Positions 5,226 through 10,949 of a stretch of DNA of 10,949 nt are shown here, piece by piece. Origin of the DNA: VRUE01 sp036406595 (GTDB lineage Bacteria > Actinomycetota > Thermoleophilia > Solirubrobacterales > 70-9). The notes under the pieces were generated by a model. It made no database searches. It saw only the letters and a list, made by a program, of their open reading frames with translations, and had not been told where the DNA came from. Position 1 is the first letter of the stretch; each line of letters begins with the position of its first letter. The DNA lies in contig DASXAR010000024.1 of assembly GCA_036406595.1 (NCBI GenBank), positions 1-10,949 on the forward strand, given 5' to 3'. The position numbers and the translations under genes were made by a program.

Positions 5226-6950
5226 CGCGGAGAGGACTTCCGCGGCGATCGGCGCGGCCACTTCCCCACCGGCGGCTTCGGCTTCGATCAGCAGCACGCC
5301 GACCGCGAGCTGCGCCTTTTCGGCCGGGGCGAAGGCGGCGAACCAGGCGTCCTTGATCTGCTCCGGTTCCGGCGCGTTCTCCTGGCCGGGGACCGGCCCG
5401 AGCTCCGCGGTGCCGGTCTTGCCGGCGACCTGCGCCTCGGGTATCGCGCCGGCGGTGCCGGTCCCGCCGGTGACCACGCCGACCATCAGTTCGGTCAGCT
5501 CGGCGGCGATCTTCGGCGACATCACCCTGACCGGCTTGGCATGGGTGCGAAGCTTCGCGTTGGCCACCAGCGAGGTCGGCTCGCGTACCCCGTCGTTGGC
5601 GATCGTCTGCGCGACCGTCGCCATCTCCAGCGGCGTGGCGAGGACTTCGCCCTGCCCGATCGCCGTCACGCCGAGATCGACTTCGTCTCCGATCTCGGTG
5701 GGAATCGATGATTCCGGCAGCCCGACCTCGCGCAGATAGCGGGTGGCGTAGAGCGGCGGCGGCGAATTGAAGCCGAAGCGTTCGGCCACGGCGACGAATT
5801 CGTCGTTGCCGATCTTCGGCCCCAGGGGAGCGAAGTCGGCGTTGCAGGACTCGGCAAAGGCCTGGGGGAAGGTGCCGCCGCAGAACTCGCCGTTGGCATT
5901 GCTGATGAAGCGCCCGCCGACGTTGACGCCGTCGACGATTTCGAATTCGTCGTCGAGGGAGACGACGCCCTTCTGGAGGGCCGCGGTGGTGGTGACCATC
6001 TTGAAGGTCGATCCCGGGGGCTGGGGCGCCGAGAAGGCCTGCCCGGCGAGCGCGCGCACGTCGCCGTTGCGGGCGTCGAGGACGACGACGCCTCCGGCCC
6101 GTCCCGCCAGGGCCGAGACGGCGGCGCTCTGCAGGTCCGGGTCGATCGTCGTCTTCACCGGGGCGCCGGGCAGGGGCTCGGCCTCGGCGAGGATCCGGGC
6201 CGAGCTGCCGTCGTCGGCGACCGCCAGCAACGAGCCTCCGGGTTTGCCCGCCAGCCTCGCGTTGAAGGCCTGCTCGACCCCGCTCACGCCGACCGGCGCG
6301 CCCGGCGGGAAGCCATGGCGCGCGAGGGCCTCTGCGTCGTCGCCTTCCGCCGCGCCGATTTCGCCGGTGACGTCGATCGCCGCGCTGCCGATCGAGTGTT
6401 CCCGCGATTCCGCTCTGCCTTCGGCGAGGGGCGTGCCGTCGCGGGCCAGGATCGGCGCCCGTGGCGCCAGGTCGATCCGGTTCTCGAGGTGCTCGCCGCG
6501 CCGCAGCCCGGGGAAGGTCAGGCTCGGGTCCCAGACGATCGCGCCGCCCTCGAAGGGCAGGGTCACGTCGCGTTCGACCGAGCCGAAGGCAACGGTGTCG
6601 GCGCTCACCGGGAGGGTGACCACGGTTCTGCCTTCGGACTCGGTGGCGTCACCCGCCGAGCCGGCGTCGAGGCGGTGCAGGGTCGCGACCTCGGCGGACT
6701 TCCGGTAGGCGTCGGCGAATTCCGCCTGGCTGACGCCGCGCCGCGAGTCGAGGCTCAGCTCGCGATACATCGCACCGAAGTCCTGCCGCTCCCAGGCGCG
6801 GGCGAAGCGGTCGGCGGCTTCGGTCTCCGCCGAGCCCTGCTTCCCCGCCTCGGCGCCGAACGCGAAGGAGACGATGGCGAGGATCGCCAGCGGCAGCGTG
6901 CGGGTGACGAGGCGGCGACGCCTCTGCGCCGCAAGCGAAAGGCCATTCAC
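5217..6950 (-). CDS. Class B penicillin-binding protein (D,D-transpeptidase) with NTF2-like N-terminal domain
   Basis: GTG 6948-6950 to TGA 5217-5219, 577 residues. It cross-links peptidoglycan stem peptides outside the membrane. A basic N-terminus and a TM anchor (about 17-33) lead to an NTF2-like / MecA_N domain (about 41-145). Next is the PBP dimer domain (about 150-260), whose APRAPILARDGTPLAEG matches the family RGxIxDRxG element. The transpeptidase domain (about 265-577) has all three active-site motifs: S314-T-F-K317, S368-C-N370 and K511-T-G-T514. No glycosyltransferase domain is present, hence class B. The MecA_N domain also occurs in staphylococcal PBP2a and in mycobacterial class B PBPs, so it does not by itself indicate resistance. 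TAAATT lies 8 nt before the GTG. The gene follows the MarP-like protease by 60 nt on the same strand. Confidence 0.93.
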   Translation of the reverse strand: MNGLSLAAQRRRRLVTRTLPLAILAIVSFAFGAEAGKQGSAETEAADRFARAWERQDFGAMYRELSLDSRRGVSQAEFADAYRKSAEVATLHRLDAGSAGDATESEGRTVVTLPVSADTVAFGSVERDVTLPFEGGAIVWDPSLTFPGLRRGEHLENRIDLAPRAPILARDGTPLAEGRAESREHSIGSAAIDVTGEIGAAEGDDAEALARHGFPPGAPVGVSGVEQAFNARLAGKPGGSLLAVADDGSSARILAEAEPLPGAPVKTTIDPDLQSAAVSALAGRAGGVVVLDARNGDVRALAGQAFSAPQPPGSTFKMVTTTAALQKGVVSLDDEFEIVDGVNVGGRFISNANGEFCGGTFPQAFAESCNADFAPLGPKIGNDEFVAVAERFGFNSPPPLYATRYLREVGLPESSIPTEIGDEVDLGVTAIGQGEVLATPLEMATVAQTIANDGVREPTSLVANAKLRTHAKPVRVMSPKIAAELTELMVGVVTGGTGTAGAIPEAQVAGKTGTAELGPVPGQENAPEPEQIKDAWFAAFAPAEKAQLAVGVLLIEAEAAGGEVAAPIAAEVLSAGL

Positions 6951-6958
6951 TGTGGAGA

Positions 6959-6964
6959 AATTTA
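6959..6964 (-). promoter_or_regulatory. -10-like TAAATT of the PBP gene
   Basis: Minus-strand TAAATT is followed by 8 nt (TCTCCACA) and GTG AAT. It repeats the TAnnnT, 7-10 nt, start layout of other genes here. No Shine-Dalgarno precedes the start. The PBP gene may thus be transcribed separately as well as with the upstream protease gene. Confidence 0.4.
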
Positions 6965-7010
6965 GTGGTGGGGCTGGTCGGCTATCGGGACGGCCGCCGG
7001 TCGAGCTTCC

Positions 7011-8153
7011 TCATCCGGTGCAGGCGCCGGTGTCGACCGGGCTCGATGCGGCGCCGAGCGCCTTCTTGACGATGTCGTTGGGTACCGCGAAGCCGCCCTG
7101 AGGGCCGGAGGTGGTCGAGGCGAAGACGGTGGCGAGCACCCTGCCGCGGGAGTCGACCAGGGGGCCACCTGAGTTGCCACTGCGGACCGTCCCTCGCAGG
7201 GAGGCGATCTCGCGGCGGATCGGCCCGGCGCCATAGGAGTCCTCGCTGAGCACGGTGCCGGTGTTCCCAAGACGGGCCGGGCTGAGGCTGAACGGCCCGT
7301 TTTCGGGATACCCGAGCACCGCCCCGCCGGTGCCCCGATCGGCGCTGGCCGCCTGGCTGAGCGGCGGAAGCGGCGCGGTGACGCTGAGGACGGCGAGGTC
7401 GTTGTCGGGGTCGTAGTGGACCGCGACGGCGTCGAGCGACGCTCCGTCCTGCGTGGTGACGGTCGTGTCGTCCTCGCCGGCCACGACGTGGGCGTTGGTC
7501 ACCACCAGACCCGGCGCGGCGACCCAGCCGGAACCCTCGACACCGAGCCCGCAGGCAGTTCCCAGCACGCGGACGACCGATCGGCCGGCGCGCAGCACGT
7601 CGGGGTCGGAGGCGATCGCCGCATCGGGCGGTGCGACCGGCGTCGTCGGCCCGGCGATCGACGGCGCCGGATCGACCCTGCTGAGCGCGTGGAGGATTGG
7701 GCCCGAGGGAGGCAGCAGATCGTTGAGGGTGCGCAGGATGAGCGAGCGCTGCACGTCGATCCGCAGCTGGGCGGTGCCGGGGGCGTGAAGGGCGACGGCA
7801 CCGCAGACCCAGGCGAGGCCGAGCGCCACCGCGGCGATCAGGGCGCCGCCGCCGATCCCGTCGAGGACCTCGAGGGCGCGCCCGCGAATCACCCGTTCGC
7901 GCACCCCGAGCGCGACACTCTCGAGCGTGACGGCGACCAGGGCGCCCGAAATCAGAGCGCCGAAGGCGGCGAAGAGCGGCGCGTAGGGCGACCGCGCGCC
8001 GTGGGTGAGGCCGAGCGGCCCGAGCCGACTGCCGACGAAGGCCCCGGCGCAGAAGCCGAGCAGGGTGAGCAGGCCGACGATCAGTCCCTGCCGGTAACCC
8101 CACGCCGCGAGCGCCAGGGCGAAAACCACGATTCCCCAGTCGAGAAATGTCAC
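7011..8153 (-). CDS. MarP-like membrane serine protease (CvpA domain plus trypsin-like domain)
   Basis: From GTG 8151-8153 to TGA 7011-7013, 380 residues. Four N-terminal membrane segments (about 5-20, 22-42, 58-82, 100-123) form a CvpA-type domain; VTFLDWGIVVFALALAAWGY is the usual N-terminus, which decided the start. GTG 8160-8162 and GTG 8196-8198 are in-frame alternatives. Residues about 185-380 are an HtrA/trypsin-like protease, predicted extracytoplasmic. The triad is visible: H222 in TNAHVVAG, D252 in DPDNDLAVL, S328 in SGNSGGPLV. No PDZ domain. C201 and C378 (two residues from the end) match in position the disulfide that I recall locking M. tuberculosis MarP (Rv3671c, 397 residues). 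MarP protects against acid and oxidative stress. The PBP gene follows downstream, so an envelope-stress role is likely but inferred. Confidence 0.88.
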   Translation of the reverse strand: MTFLDWGIVVFALALAAWGYRQGLIVGLLTLLGFCAGAFVGSRLGPLGLTHGARSPYAPLFAAFGALISGALVAVTLESVALGVRERVIRGRALEVLDGIGGGALIAAVALGLAWVCGAVALHAPGTAQLRIDVQRSLILRTLNDLLPPSGPILHALSRVDPAPSIAGPTTPVAPPDAAIASDPDVLRAGRSVVRVLGTACGLGVEGSGWVAAPGLVVTNAHVVAGEDDTTVTTQDGASLDAVAVHYDPDNDLAVLSVTAPLPPLSQAASADRGTGGAVLGYPENGPFSLSPARLGNTGTVLSEDSYGAGPIRREIASLRGTVRSGNSGGPLVDSRGRVLATVFASTTSGPQGGFAVPNDIVKKALGAASSPVDTGACTG

Positions 8154-8202
8154 GGGAGCCACCGAATACAACCAGCCCCGACGCCGGAAGGCCGACACTT
8201 AC

Positions 8203-8218
8203 GTTCAGTAAGCTGAAC
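8203..8218. promoter_or_regulatory. Perfect 6-4-6 palindrome, candidate HxlR operator
   Basis: GTTCAG (8203-8208), spacer TAAG, CTGAAC (8213-8218). It lies 3 nt before the preferred HxlR start, covers the only -10-like hexamer there (TAAGCT, 8209-8214), and is about 50 bp from the divergent protease start. Its position is typical of an autorepressor site and could affect both directions. Confidence 0.55.
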
Positions 8219-8221
8219 TCC

Positions 8222-8560
8222 TTGGACGTGACTGAGGTCAGAGGCCAGTCCGCGGGGGTCTGCCCGCATTTCCACGCGGCGATTGAGCTGATCGGGAAGC
8301 GCTGGACGGGCGCGATTCTCTCGGCGCTGACCGAGCGCCCGCTGCGCTTCGGGGAGCTGGCGAAGGCGGTGCCGGGTCTCTCGGACCGCCTTCTCTCCCG
8401 ACGCCTGCGGGAGCTCGAGGACGAGGGCCTGGTTGCGCGACGGGTCGAGGAGGGCTCGCCGGTGCGGGTCACCTACTCGCTGACCGAGGCCGGCATGGGC
8501 CTGCGCCCGGCGATCACCGAGCTGCATTCCTGGGCCCGCCGCTGGAGACGCGCCGGCTGA
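8222..8560 (+). CDS. HxlR-family winged-helix transcriptional regulator
   Basis: TTG 8222 to TGA 8558-8560, 112 residues. HxlR features are clear: CPHFHAAIELIGKRWTGAIL at the N-terminus, LRFGELAKAVPGLSDRLLSRRLRELEDEGLVARR as the helix-turn-helix, then the wing VRVTYSLTEAG and a final helix ELHSWARRW. The frame extends to ATG 8147, but that part runs through the palindrome and the divergent gene start. GTG 8228 is the other short option; TTG is 7 nt from TAAGCT, like the other leaderless starts. It carries a single cysteine (C14), near the N-terminus like the redox-sensing Cys of YodB and related HxlR regulators, so thiol sensing is possible but unproven. xseA begins 6 nt after its stop. Confidence 0.87.
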   Translation: MDVTEVRGQSAGVCPHFHAAIELIGKRWTGAILSALTERPLRFGELAKAVPGLSDRLLSRRLRELEDEGLVARRVEEGSPVRVTYSLTEAGMGLRPAITELHSWARRWRRAG

Positions 8561-8566
8561 GTCCGC

Positions 8567-9904
8567 TTGGCCACGCCAGTCCCCAGCAGCCGCGCCGTCT
8601 CCTCGGATCTGCCCGGGCCGTTTGCAGTCGGGCGTTATGCGCGCAAGCTCGAGGAGGAGATGCGCCGCCGAGCCCGGGTGGCGCTGATCGGCGAGGTTAC
8701 GGGCCTGACGCGCAGCAGGGCCCAGGCCTACTTCGAGCTGCGCGACAGCGAGGGCGCCGTTCCGTGCGCGATCTGGCTCAACGAGCTCGAGAAGCTCGGT
8801 CTCCCCGAGGGGAGCCTCCGCGACGGTGCCGAAGTCGTGATCGGAGGCGGGCCCGACTACTACCGGGGCAGCGCCCAGGCCTCGCCCAGCTTCTTCTTCC
8901 GCGCGACCCAGATACGGCTCGCCGGCGAGGGGGACCTCATGGCCCGACTGGAGGCGTTGCGCAAGCAGCTGCGCGCGGAGGGCCTGTTCGAGCTGCAGAA
9001 GAAGCTCTCGCGGCCCCTCCTGCCGAAAGCGATCGGTGTGGTGACGGCGGAGCGCGGCGCCGCCCGCCGCGACCTGCTCGCCGGCCTCGAGCGGCGCTGC
9101 TGGGCCGGGACGGTGGTCTGGGGCTTCGCCCCGGTGCAGGACCGCCGAGCCGCGCCGGCGATCACCGCGGCGGTCCAGGAACTCGCGGCGCGCCCGGAGA
9201 TCGAGGCGATCGTGGTCACCCGGGGCGGGGGCAGCCTCGCCGACCTCTGGGCCTTCTGCGACGAGACGCTCTGCCGCACCGTGGCAATGCTCCGGGTGCC
9301 GGTGATCAGCGCGGTCGGGCACGAGCGCGACTCGACGCTGATCGACGACGTGGCCGCCGTCGAATGCTCGACTCCGACCCACGCGGCCGAGGCGGCGGTG
9401 CCGCTCGACTGTGGCGAGGCCCGGCGGGACCTGCGTCGCTCGGCGGCGGCGCTGCGCCGCTCGGCCCAGGGCGCAGTCGGCGTCCGCAACCGGCACCTCG
9501 TCGCCCTCGCGCGCGGCCCGGCCCGGGCGCTGCGGCGAGAGCGAGCTGCGCTCAACCAGAAAACGCGGGAGATCCGGGCGGCGTCGGAGCGCGGGGTCGC
9601 GGAGCGGCGCGACTTCCAGCGGCGCCTTGCCCTGGTGGTGCTCGAACGGGCTCGCCGCCGCGCGGCCGGCGCCGAACTCGGCAGCCGCCGCGAGGCGTTG
9701 AGGCGAACCGAAGTGGCGTTGCGAGCGCATGAGCCCGAGCACACGCTCGCGCGGGGATACGCGCTGGCCGAAAGCGAGGATGGGGAGCCTGTGACGAGCG
9801 CGGCGGCCGCCCGTCGGCTCGATGAGATTAGGCTCCGCTTTGCCGATGGCCAGATCCGCGCGAAACCAGCCCGCGACGGACGCGGGAGCGAGCGAGCGAG
9901 ATAG
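8567..9904 (+). CDS. xseA: Exodeoxyribonuclease VII large subunit
   Basis: TTG 8567 to TAG 9902-9904, 445 residues. With XseB it forms exonuclease VII, which degrades single-stranded DNA to oligonucleotides. The N-terminal OB-fold (about 18-118) includes RVALIGEVTGLTRS and AYFELRDSEGAVPCAIW. The catalytic region follows: IGVVTAERGAARRDLLAGL (156-174), RGGGSLADLWAF (219-230), PVISAVGHERDSTLIDDVA (245-263) and STPTHAAE (268-275). Then comes a long Arg-rich coiled-coil (about 283-390), which in this family binds XseB, and the closing GYALAESEDGEPVTSAAAAR. GHERD replaces the commoner GHETD. The start is TTG, 6 nt past the regulator stop; GGAGA at 8543 is 18 nt away, so translational coupling is likely. 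Confidence 0.95.
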   Translation: MATPVPSSRAVSSDLPGPFAVGRYARKLEEEMRRRARVALIGEVTGLTRSRAQAYFELRDSEGAVPCAIWLNELEKLGLPEGSLRDGAEVVIGGGPDYYRGSAQASPSFFFRATQIRLAGEGDLMARLEALRKQLRAEGLFELQKKLSRPLLPKAIGVVTAERGAARRDLLAGLERRCWAGTVVWGFAPVQDRRAAPAITAAVQELAARPEIEAIVVTRGGGSLADLWAFCDETLCRTVAMLRVPVISAVGHERDSTLIDDVAAVECSTPTHAAEAAVPLDCGEARRDLRRSAAALRRSAQGAVGVRNRHLVALARGPARALRRERAALNQKTREIRAASERGVAERRDFQRRLALVVLERARRRAAGAELGSRREALRRTEVALRAHEPEHTLARGYALAESEDGEPVTSAAAARRLDEIRLRFADGQIRAKPARDGRGSERAR

Positions 9905-9913
9905 CCGGGGATC

Positions 9914-10186
9914 ATGAGCGCGAGCGAGCGGGAGCAGAGCACGCGGGCCGGGGTCGATTCCTACGAGGACGCGGTCGAGCGGCTCGAGCAGATCATCGAC
10001 CGCCTCGACTCCGGCCAGGCTGGCCTGCGCGAAACCCTGGACCTCTGCCGGGAGGGACGCGACCTGGTCAGCTATTGCGCGGCGGAGCTCGACGCGGTGG
10101 GGGAGGGGCTGAAGGAGCTCCGACTCGACGAGCTCGCGGCGAAGCTCGACGCCGCGCCCGAAGGCGACACGGCAACCGACGGCTGA
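9914..10186 (+). CDS. xseB: Exodeoxyribonuclease VII small subunit
   Basis: ATG 9914 to TGA 10184-10186, 90 residues, at the upper end of the usual 60-90. The core YEDAVERLEQIIDRLDSGQAGLRETLDLCREGRDLVSYCAAEL (about 17-60) is the XseB helical hairpin, including the LExI..LDSG..LxE signature. In the enzyme several XseB copies coat each XseA coiled coil. It lies 9 nt after xseA, with only a weak GGGG as ribosome binding site, which supports coupled expression. The first 15 residues and the acidic end (PEGDTATDG) are probably unstructured. Confidence 0.95.
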   Translation: MSASEREQSTRAGVDSYEDAVERLEQIIDRLDSGQAGLRETLDLCREGRDLVSYCAAELDAVGEGLKELRLDELAAKLDAAPEGDTATDG

Positions 10187-10188
10187 AA

Positions 10189-10194
10189 TAGCCT
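10189..10194 (+). promoter_or_regulatory. Weak -10-like TAGCCT before the repeat-protein gene
   Basis: TAGCCT in the 49-bp gap after xseB would give a leader of about 35 nt containing the Shine-Dalgarno at 10222. No -35 was seen, and readthrough from xseAB is equally possible. Confidence 0.2.
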
Positions 10195-10221
10195 GCCACT
10201 GCAGTTCAACTCAAACCCAAG

Positions 10222-10227
10222 AGGAGG
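10222..10227 (+). promoter_or_regulatory. Shine-Dalgarno AGGAGG of the repeat-protein gene
   Basis: A full AGGAGG, within GAGGAGGGG, lies 8 nt before the ATG at 10236. It is the strongest ribosome binding site in the window and fixes this start, in contrast to the leaderless-looking genes elsewhere. Confidence 0.8.
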
Positions 10228-10235
10228 GGACCCCG

Positions 10236-10931
10236 ATGAAAGGCTTCCTGGCCCGCCATCCGTCGACTGCTGTCGTGATCTCGATCGTCGCCCTGGTGAT
10301 GGCGACGGTGGGCACCGGCTACGCCGCCCTGAAGCTGCCGAAGAACGCGGTCGGCACCAAGCAGCTGAAGAAGAACAGCGTCACCAAGGCGAAAATCAAG
10401 AAGAACGCGGTGACGGGCGCCAAGGTGAAGAAGCACACCCTGACCGGCTCCGACATCAACCTGAAGAAGCTCGGAACCGTGCCCTCGGCGGAAATCGCCA
10501 ACACGATCCCACCGGCCGAAGCGACCCATCTGGTCGGCTCGAGCGGCCAGCCCGGATTCGAGACCGGCAGCAGCAATTTCGCTGGCCTTTCGGGCCTCAG
10601 CTTCGAGCCGGTCGGCTTCTACAAGGACCACGAGGGGATCGTGCACCTGCAGGGGATGGCGCAGGTCGGCGAAGCCGGTCCGCTCGGGGTCATCTTCAGG
10701 CTTCCCCCGGGCTACCGTCCGGCGAGCGGCAGGATCAACGTGATCAGCGTTTTCTGCTTCTCGATCGGCCCCTGCGCGACCGACGACGAAAACGACCAAG
10801 AGGACTACAACACCCTCCTGGTCGCCGGCTCCAATACGAGTGCCGAAGGATTCAACCTCGAAGGCGGCGTGATCTCGACCAACGGCTCGATCGTCTCGCT
10901 CGAAGGCATCACCTTCCGGGCCGAGAGCTAG
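10236..10931 (+). CDS. Exported decapeptide-repeat protein with phage-tail-like C-terminal domain
   Basis: ATG 10236 to TAG 10929-10931, 231 residues. A signal peptide or N-terminal anchor (about 10-31, STAVVISIVALVMATVGTGYAA) is followed by four ten-residue repeats (34-73): LPKNAVGTKQ, LKKNSVTKAK, IKKNAVTGAK, VKKHTLTGSD. Then come INLKKLGTVPSA and a linker. The C-terminal domain (about 123-231) contains PVGFYKDHEGIVHLQGMAQVG and IFRLPPGYRPASGRINV. This matches a beta-rich pattern I know from phage tail-fibre and minor structural proteins and from actinobacterial surface proteins. Two Cys (C174, C180) could form a disulfide. The repeat-bearing family is, to my knowledge, expanded in Thermoleophilia, with unknown function. 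The protein is probably extracellular or wall-bound. Its Lys-rich repeat might contact anionic wall polymers, which is inference. Confidence 0.8.
   Translation: MKGFLARHPSTAVVISIVALVMATVGTGYAALKLPKNAVGTKQLKKNSVTKAKIKKNAVTGAKVKKHTLTGSDINLKKLGTVPSAEIANTIPPAEATHLVGSSGQPGFETGSSNFAGLSGLSFEPVGFYKDHEGIVHLQGMAQVGEAGPLGVIFRLPPGYRPASGRINVISVFCFSIGPCATDDENDQEDYNTLLVAGSNTSAEGFNLEGGVISTNGSIVSLEGITFRAES
10335..10454 (+). repeat. Four 30-bp units encoding a decapeptide repeat
   Basis: Four exact 30-bp steps encode residues 34-73 with the pattern [LIV]-[PK]-K-[NH]-[AST]-[VL]-[GT]-x-x-x. Units 1 and 3 share AAGAACGCGGT. The register is perfect but the units have diverged, so the array is under protein-level constraint and not recently expanded. 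Confidence 0.85.
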
Positions 10932-10949
10932 CCGGGAAGCATGGATCCT

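Noticed and set aside
5767..6965. Plus-strand frames 5767-6708 and 6315-6965 antisense to the PBP gene
   Set aside because: The opposite strand carries all three transpeptidase motifs; these frames are products of high GC.
8147..8221. Upstream ATG start for the HxlR gene at 8147
   Set aside because: It would place coding sequence across the palindrome and the start of the divergent protease gene, and the added residues do not resemble HxlR N-termini.
6982..8472. Minus-strand frame of 496 codons over the MarP-like gene and HxlR
   Set aside because: Arg-rich out-of-frame reading that crosses the divergent control region; the MarP frame has the catalytic triad.
9886..9932. GAGCGAGCGAG repeats around the xseA/xseB junction
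   Set aside because: Short GC-rich run encoding Arg/Ser/Glu at loose protein termini; no symmetry or regular array.
8150..9942. Long minus-strand frames (8150-9742, 8860-9942) opposite HxlR and xseA
   Set aside because: Despite their length they are antisense to clear HxlR and XseA motifs, and their composition is Arg/Ala/Ser shadow sequence.
10206..10799. Minus-strand frame antisense to the repeat protein
   Set aside because: No start context or domain; the plus strand has AGGAGG, a signal peptide and recognisable repeats.

Overview
The window is very GC-rich with a strong G/C bias at third codon positions. Several starts look leaderless (a TAnnnT hexamer 7-10 nt before GTG, ATG or TTG). 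The gene content points to a deep-branching actinobacterium, most likely class Thermoleophilia (Solirubrobacterales-like). Three points support this: a MarP-type CvpA/serine protease, an exported protein built on the 'LPKNAVGTKQLKKN' decapeptide repeat that I associate with that class, and a divergent GltB with a CxxCxxC cluster motif. The placement comes from family resemblance, not from a database search.

Layout. 1-1611 (+): C-terminal third of a glutamate synthase large subunit, cut by the left edge. 1612-1784: non-coding convergent gap with hairpins and a repeated GAACAGC/GCTGTTC word. 1785-4028 (-): three co-oriented genes, transcribed in the order zinc-ribbon/FHA protein, small coiled-coil protein, then a single-pass membrane protein with a long Pro/Gly/His/Asn-rich outer tail. 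The last two share a paralogous N-terminal helix. 4029-4111: divergent promoter region. 4112-5203 (+): an SRPBCC-fold protein and a DUF4352-like lipoprotein, each with a near-identical leaderless promoter. 5202-5225: hairpins in the convergent junction. 5217-8153 (-): MarP-like membrane serine protease, then a class B penicillin-binding protein. 8154-8221: divergent control region with a perfect 6-4-6 palindrome. 8222-10186 (+): HxlR-type regulator, xseA and xseB, closely packed. 10236-10931 (+): exported decapeptide-repeat protein with a phage-tail-like C-terminal domain.

How the genes fit together. The protease/PBP pair is a plausible cell-envelope unit, since MarP in Mycobacterium tuberculosis acts on a peptidoglycan hydrolase. 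XseA and XseB form exonuclease VII. The FHA / coiled-coil / membrane-tail trio is the least familiar part and the best candidate for an undescribed envelope-associated module. Its FHA member has a strong Shine-Dalgarno but no ATG, GTG or TTG start that keeps the zinc ribbon; the best start is ATT. I saw no tRNA, rRNA, CRISPR array, insertion sequence or prophage.
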